From the NCBI GenBank assembly GCA_051004015.1, contig JBPCKT010000085.1, positions 1-8,092 on the forward strand: a DNA stretch of 8,092 bases, in the 5' to 3' direction. Numbering within the stretch: position 1 is the stretch's first letter; every line of letters begins with the position of its first letter. The position numbers and the translations under genes are program-made. The notes beneath the pieces were generated by a model. It was not told the origin of the DNA and searched no databases. It worked only from the letters and a program-made list of their open reading frames with translations. Source of the DNA: SXOA01 sp051004015 (GTDB lineage: Bacteria; Planctomycetota; Planctomycetia; Pirellulales; Pirellulaceae). Below, in pieces: positions 5,702 to 8,092 of the stretch.

Positions 5702-7573
5702 CTATCTGATCCGCCGCATCTCTCCGGGATTGGGGGTGAACCAGACGGGGCTGTTCCAGGTATGCGGCCAGTACACGCACATTGCCCGGCCGATGAGCAG
5801 ATCGCGGTCCACGTAGTGCTCGGGTGTGGGCCAGATGCGAGCATCCTGGCTCTGGGGACTGTTGTCCCCCATCGGAAAAAACTGGTCCTTCTGGAGCTCG
5901 AACTCCACGTTGCGGCGCGTCGTGAAGAACGCGGCATGCTTTTCCCATAGCTCCGGCGCGGAAAACAGTTGGTCGATGGAATTGTCAAACCCGCCGCCGC
6001 GGAATTCATCCAGGTTCAGAGTGCCTGAGTAGTCGTCCTGTTCGCGGCTTTGGGAGTCCACGGCCAGGTAGTAAATGTCGCGATGAATCTTCAAGGACGA
6101 GACCTCCACCCGGCATCCCTTGGCGGCGACGCCGGCGGGAGCCAGATCGAGCGGGTCTTCGGGCGACCAAAAAGGACCCAAATTCACGGGACCATGATAC
6201 GTCGTCGGGCCGTCAAAGGACTGGGCGCTGCCATTCACCCACAGCAAGATCTGGCGGTCGATATTGGAGAGGCGCAGGCGGTACGTGCCTGGTCCCTTCA
6301 CGGCGGTCTGGGCGGAGACGCTTTCGGCCGATTTCCCGTCGTCCGATTCAAAGGTGTGGGGCTTCTGCCCCAGGTCCGCCTGATAGTCCATGGACAGCGT
6401 TGCCTTGCCGTCCGCGAGATTGATCCGACAGCGATAGTGAACTCCGGCCTGAACAAGATCCAGTGCCAGTTCCCCGTCGCCGCTCTCCACTTTGGCGAGG
6501 CAATCAACCGCCAAATCATCCGCCCAGTGCAAGCCGTTCGGTTCGCCATTGGGGGGCTCGCCGGGACCAGGCATCGCGGGATCATATTCGTCCGGCCGAT
6601 AGCTCCCGGCTATGAGGCTTGCGGACGACTGCGTGCCGTCAACATCCGGGTTCGCGTCTCCCTGCTGGATCCAGTGCCACGCGTTGTAGGCAGCGAAATC
6701 CGTAATCAGCGAGCCACGGCGAGTCTCAGCGCCCGGCGTCAGCTTGCCCTCCATGATTTGCTTCCAGTCCTCATGCGAGGGTACAAGGTGCCGGTAGCGG
6801 AGCCAGACCTCCTTGTCCCTGGCGTCGATGGAGAAGCTTTTGCCGCCGTTCTCCGTCCGCCAGTTTGCCGCATCACCCGCCGCCGGCCACTGCTGCCAGC
6901 GGTGCGGCCAGCCGACGTCCGTGAGACGAGGCGGAATATGATCGCTGTCATCCACAAGTTGCAGCATGGCGCTGAGGCGGCCGGGGGGTTTGCGTGCGAT
7001 CTGAAAATCCTTGTCCGCCTCTTTCTTCGCGTAAATGTTGCCGCCGCCGATTTTGATCGTCTCCCCCGGCAGTCCAATGAGCCGTTTGATGTAGTTGATG
7101 GTCGCAGCACCGGGGTATTTGAAGACGATGACGTCCCACCGCTCGGGCTCGTAGAGCTCGTAGGCGAATTTACTGACGATGATCCGGTCGCCATCGAAGG
7201 ACAGGTCGTTCGGCTTGTCGAACAGGTCGAGGCGCTGCGTGTAGCGGCAAACGGGGCAGGTGGTGGTGGTGACGAATCTCCCCGAGGGACCGTTACTGTC
7301 CTGATCCCACTCGCTGCTGGCCCCCGTTTTGTACCACTGGCCGCATTCCGGGCATTTCACGTCCTTGTGGCGGCCCATCAAGGTGGGGGCCATCGAGCCG
7401 GTGGGGATGACAAAGGCCTCAGCCACGAACCCCCGAAAAAGGAGGGCCAGGATGATGGCCATGGCGATGGACTCCACCGTCTCCCGCCAGCCGCCGTCGG
7501 CCGGCTTGTCCTTCTTGGGGTCTTTGGCCTGGTCTTTTTCCTTAATGTCGGGGGTGGAGGCAATTTTCGACAT
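5702..7573 (-). CDS. lepB: Signal peptidase I with zinc-ribbon and LamG-like insertions
   Basis: The 623-residue membrane protease removes signal peptides from secreted proteins. After a Lys/Asp-rich cytoplasmic tail (1-28) comes one membrane segment (about 36-53), then box B IPTGSMAPTL with catalytic S60. K163 in NYIKRLIGLPG is the general base; DRIIVSKF and MGDNSPQSQDAR (568-579) are the remaining signature boxes. Two insertions make it about twice the family's usual length. Cysteine pairs C74/C77 (CPECG) and C106/C109 (CPVC) form a likely zinc ribbon just after the serine, and residues about 350-500 resemble a LamG/concanavalin-like beta-sandwich (YRLRLSNIDRQILLWVNG). ATG 7573 is preferred over TTG 7627, which has no ribosome site and only adds 18 disordered residues; the site before the ATG is also weak. 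It is the first gene of the pair with lptB. Confidence 0.93.
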   Translation of the reverse strand: MSKIASTPDIKEKDQAKDPKKDKPADGGWRETVESIAMAIILALLFRGFVAEAFVIPTGSMAPTLMGRHKDVKCPECGQWYKTGASSEWDQDSNGPSGRFVTTTTCPVCRYTQRLDLFDKPNDLSFDGDRIIVSKFAYELYEPERWDVIVFKYPGAATINYIKRLIGLPGETIKIGGGNIYAKKEADKDFQIARKPPGRLSAMLQLVDDSDHIPPRLTDVGWPHRWQQWPAAGDAANWRTENGGKSFSIDARDKEVWLRYRHLVPSHEDWKQIMEGKLTPGAETRRGSLITDFAAYNAWHWIQQGDANPDVDGTQSSASLIAGSYRPDEYDPAMPGPGEPPNGEPNGLHWADDLAVDCLAKVESGDGELALDLVQAGVHYRCRINLADGKATLSMDYQADLGQKPHTFESDDGKSAESVSAQTAVKGPGTYRLRLSNIDRQILLWVNGSAQSFDGPTTYHGPVNLGPFWSPEDPLDLAPAGVAAKGCRVEVSSLKIHRDIYYLAVDSQSREQDDYSGTLNLDEFRGGGFDNSIDQLFSAPELWEKHAAFFTTRRNVEFELQKDQFFPMGDNSPQSQDARIWPTPEHYVDRDLLIGRAMCVYWPHTWNSPVWFTPNPGEMRRIR

Positions 7574-7729
7574 GGCTGCGGGTCCGGTTGAAATGCGATC
7601 AGCGGGTGGACGTGGGAAAGACGACAATCGGTATTCGCCGCCGGAGGGGAGAATATAGCGGAATTAGCATCGGGGGGGAACTTGAAAGGAGTCGGTCCGC
7701 AACCCTGGGGGCGTTTGGGCGTTCCCGGC

Positions 7730-7758
7730 AATTTACAAGGGTTTTTTCAAACTAACAA
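7730..7758 (-). promoter_or_regulatory. Candidate sigma70-like promoter for lepB-lptB
   Basis: On the minus strand TTGTTA (plus 7753-7758) and TAAATT (plus 7730-7735) are separated by 17 bases and each match 4 of 6 consensus positions. They lie in the AT-rich part of the gap and would give a leader of about 150 bases. Another hexamer, TATATT (plus 7652-7657), is a possible -10 nearer the gene but lacks a good -35. The assignment rests only on motif and position. Confidence 0.3.
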
Positions 7759-7829
7759 CGGCTGATAAGTATTGATTGTTTAAGGCTTTAGAGCGAAATC
7801 ACTGATTTTTTCCCATAAACGCTTCAAGA

Positions 7830-7847
7830 GGGTCTGTTCGAGAGTGC
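7830..7847. repeat. Possible terminal inverted repeat of the ISL3-like element
   Basis: GGGTCTGTTCGAGAGTGC begins 46 bases beyond the transposase stop region. ISL3-family elements often start with GG(C/G)TCTxT-type ends, and the sharp change from AT-rich DNA on the left suits an element boundary. The partner end and 8-bp target duplication are outside the window, so this is a guess from position and resemblance. Confidence 0.25.
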
Positions 7848-7857
7848 ATCCAAGAAA

Positions 7858-7884
7858 AGTACTCTTCACGCTCCGCGTGAAGAA
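7858..7884. repeat. Third copy of the palindromic repeat, single hairpin
   Basis: AGTACTCTTCACGC, loop TCC, GCGTGAAGAA. The 9-bp stem TCTTCACGC (7863-7871) with GCGTGAAGA (7875-7883) is perfect and has the same loop and flanking AGTACTC as the copy at 4728. The one stem difference from that copy is a paired change (C-G to T-A), so the palindrome is preserved. It lies 9 bases beyond the stop of the ISL3-family transposase and could act as its terminator or simply be a dispersed repeat. Confidence 0.8.
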
Positions 7885-7892
7885 TTTCCGGT

Positions 7893-8092
7893 TCATCCGA
7901 CTAAAGCGTACTTGGTTTGATGGAGTTGATAGAGTTTTAGTTTGAAGAATTCTTTGTCTCGGAGTCCGTAGTGCTGGCGGTTCATGGTTTTGATTTTGTT
8001 GTTGGTTCCTTCGAGGGGACCATTGGAGATAGGGTGGTCGTACCAGGTCAGAATGCCGTGGGAATGGGCGAGGAGGGTGCGGGCGAAGTCCT
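7893..8092 (-). CDS. ISL3-family transposase, C-terminal end (partial, 5' end outside window)
   Basis: Reading leftward from the window edge, 65 residues are open before the TGA (7893-7895). The peptide carries SNGPLEGTNNKIKTMNR, QHYGLRDKEFFKLKL and a final HQTKYALVG. This is the characteristic end of DDE_Tnp_ISL3 transposases: the block around SN-x-x-x-EG-x-NN-x-IK contains the last catalytic glutamate (E of LEGTNN), and YGxRDxxxFxLK follows. The N-terminal zinc-binding and earlier catalytic regions lie outside. No frameshift is visible in the segment present, so the element may be complete. Family assignment is confident. Confidence 0.92.
   Translation of the reverse strand, partial: DFARTLLAHSHGILTWYDHPISNGPLEGTNNKIKTMNRQHYGLRDKEFFKLKLYQLHQTKYALVG

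Larger units (their letters stand above)
7574..7892. other. Gene-free stretch upstream of lepB
   Basis: No supported gene lies in these 319 bases. The part next to lepB (7574-7735) is GC-rich and would be the lepB leader. The part at about 7738-7825 is markedly AT-rich, with T-runs at 7742-7747 and around 7806-7811, unlike the rest of the window. Then comes GGGTCTGTTCGAGAGTGC from 7830, a possible ISL3 end, and a perfect hairpin at 7863-7883. I see no tRNA, riboswitch or other structured RNA. Confidence 0.6.

Noticed and set aside
4931..5950. Plus-strand open frame spanning lptB and the end of lepB
   Set aside because: It overlaps two well supported minus-strand genes and encodes a biased Ala/Val/Asp-rich product without motifs.
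6050..7591. Long plus-strand open frame (about 513 codons) opposite lepB
   Set aside because: The opposite strand carries all signal peptidase catalytic boxes; this frame shows no domain and is a compositional shadow.
7574..7627. Upstream TTG start for lepB adding 18 residues
   Set aside because: No Shine-Dalgarno sequence precedes it and the added residues are Pro/Ser-rich with no family support; ATG 7573 is simpler, though its own ribosome site is weak.
3672..7835. Shared AAGAGGGTCT at 3672-3681 and 7826-7835
   Set aside because: A 10-base match within 8 kb is expected many times by chance and the flanks do not align.
1..8092. CRISPR array, tRNA or rRNA genes, defence-system genes
   Set aside because: No regularly spaced repeats with spacers, no cloverleaf or rRNA-like sequence, and no gene product resembling a known defence component was seen.

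Overview
The window looks like a piece of a Planctomycetota chromosome, or a close PVC-superphylum relative. The strongest evidence is a roughly 1000-residue exported protein that joins a sugar-binding-like jelly roll, a quinoprotein-dehydrogenase-type beta-propeller, a helical-repeat region and a C-terminal CxxCH heme domain. This architecture is characteristic of planctomycetes and Verrucomicrobia. The high GC content, the very large signal peptidase I with inserted domains, and an LptB-type ATPase (so an outer membrane with LPS or a related lipid) fit the same picture. I cannot name a genus.

Layout, left to right. Bases 2-100 are the last 32 codons of an IS30-family transposase (+). A short unknown gene (259-534, -) has a very strong ribosome binding site and diverges from the large cytochrome/dehydrogenase gene (631-3657, +). 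The next plus-strand genes are a small DUF3365/Tll0287-like c-type heme protein (3782-4222), whose export signal looks broken, and a DinB/YfiT-like putative metalloenzyme (4227-4724) only 4 bases further on. At 4728-4778 a compact palindromic doublet lies between this plus-strand block and a convergent minus-strand block.

The minus-strand block reads lepB (signal peptidase I, 5702-7573) then lptB (LPS-export ATPase, 4790-5677). They are 24 bases apart and probably form one operon serving the cell envelope. Upstream of lepB is a 319-base gene-free stretch with an AT-rich core, a candidate promoter and a second copy of the palindromic repeat. Bases 7893-8090 are the C-terminal end of an ISL3-family transposase (-) that runs off the window.

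Functionally there are two units. The left one contains two predicted c-type heme proteins, probably for periplasmic redox work. The right one is a protein-secretion and lipid-transport pair. Transposase ends at both window edges show an IS-rich setting. I see no CRISPR array, tRNA, rRNA or clear defence system. The points most worth following up are the covarying palindromic repeat family, the multi-domain signal peptidase, and the interrupted leader of the small cytochrome.
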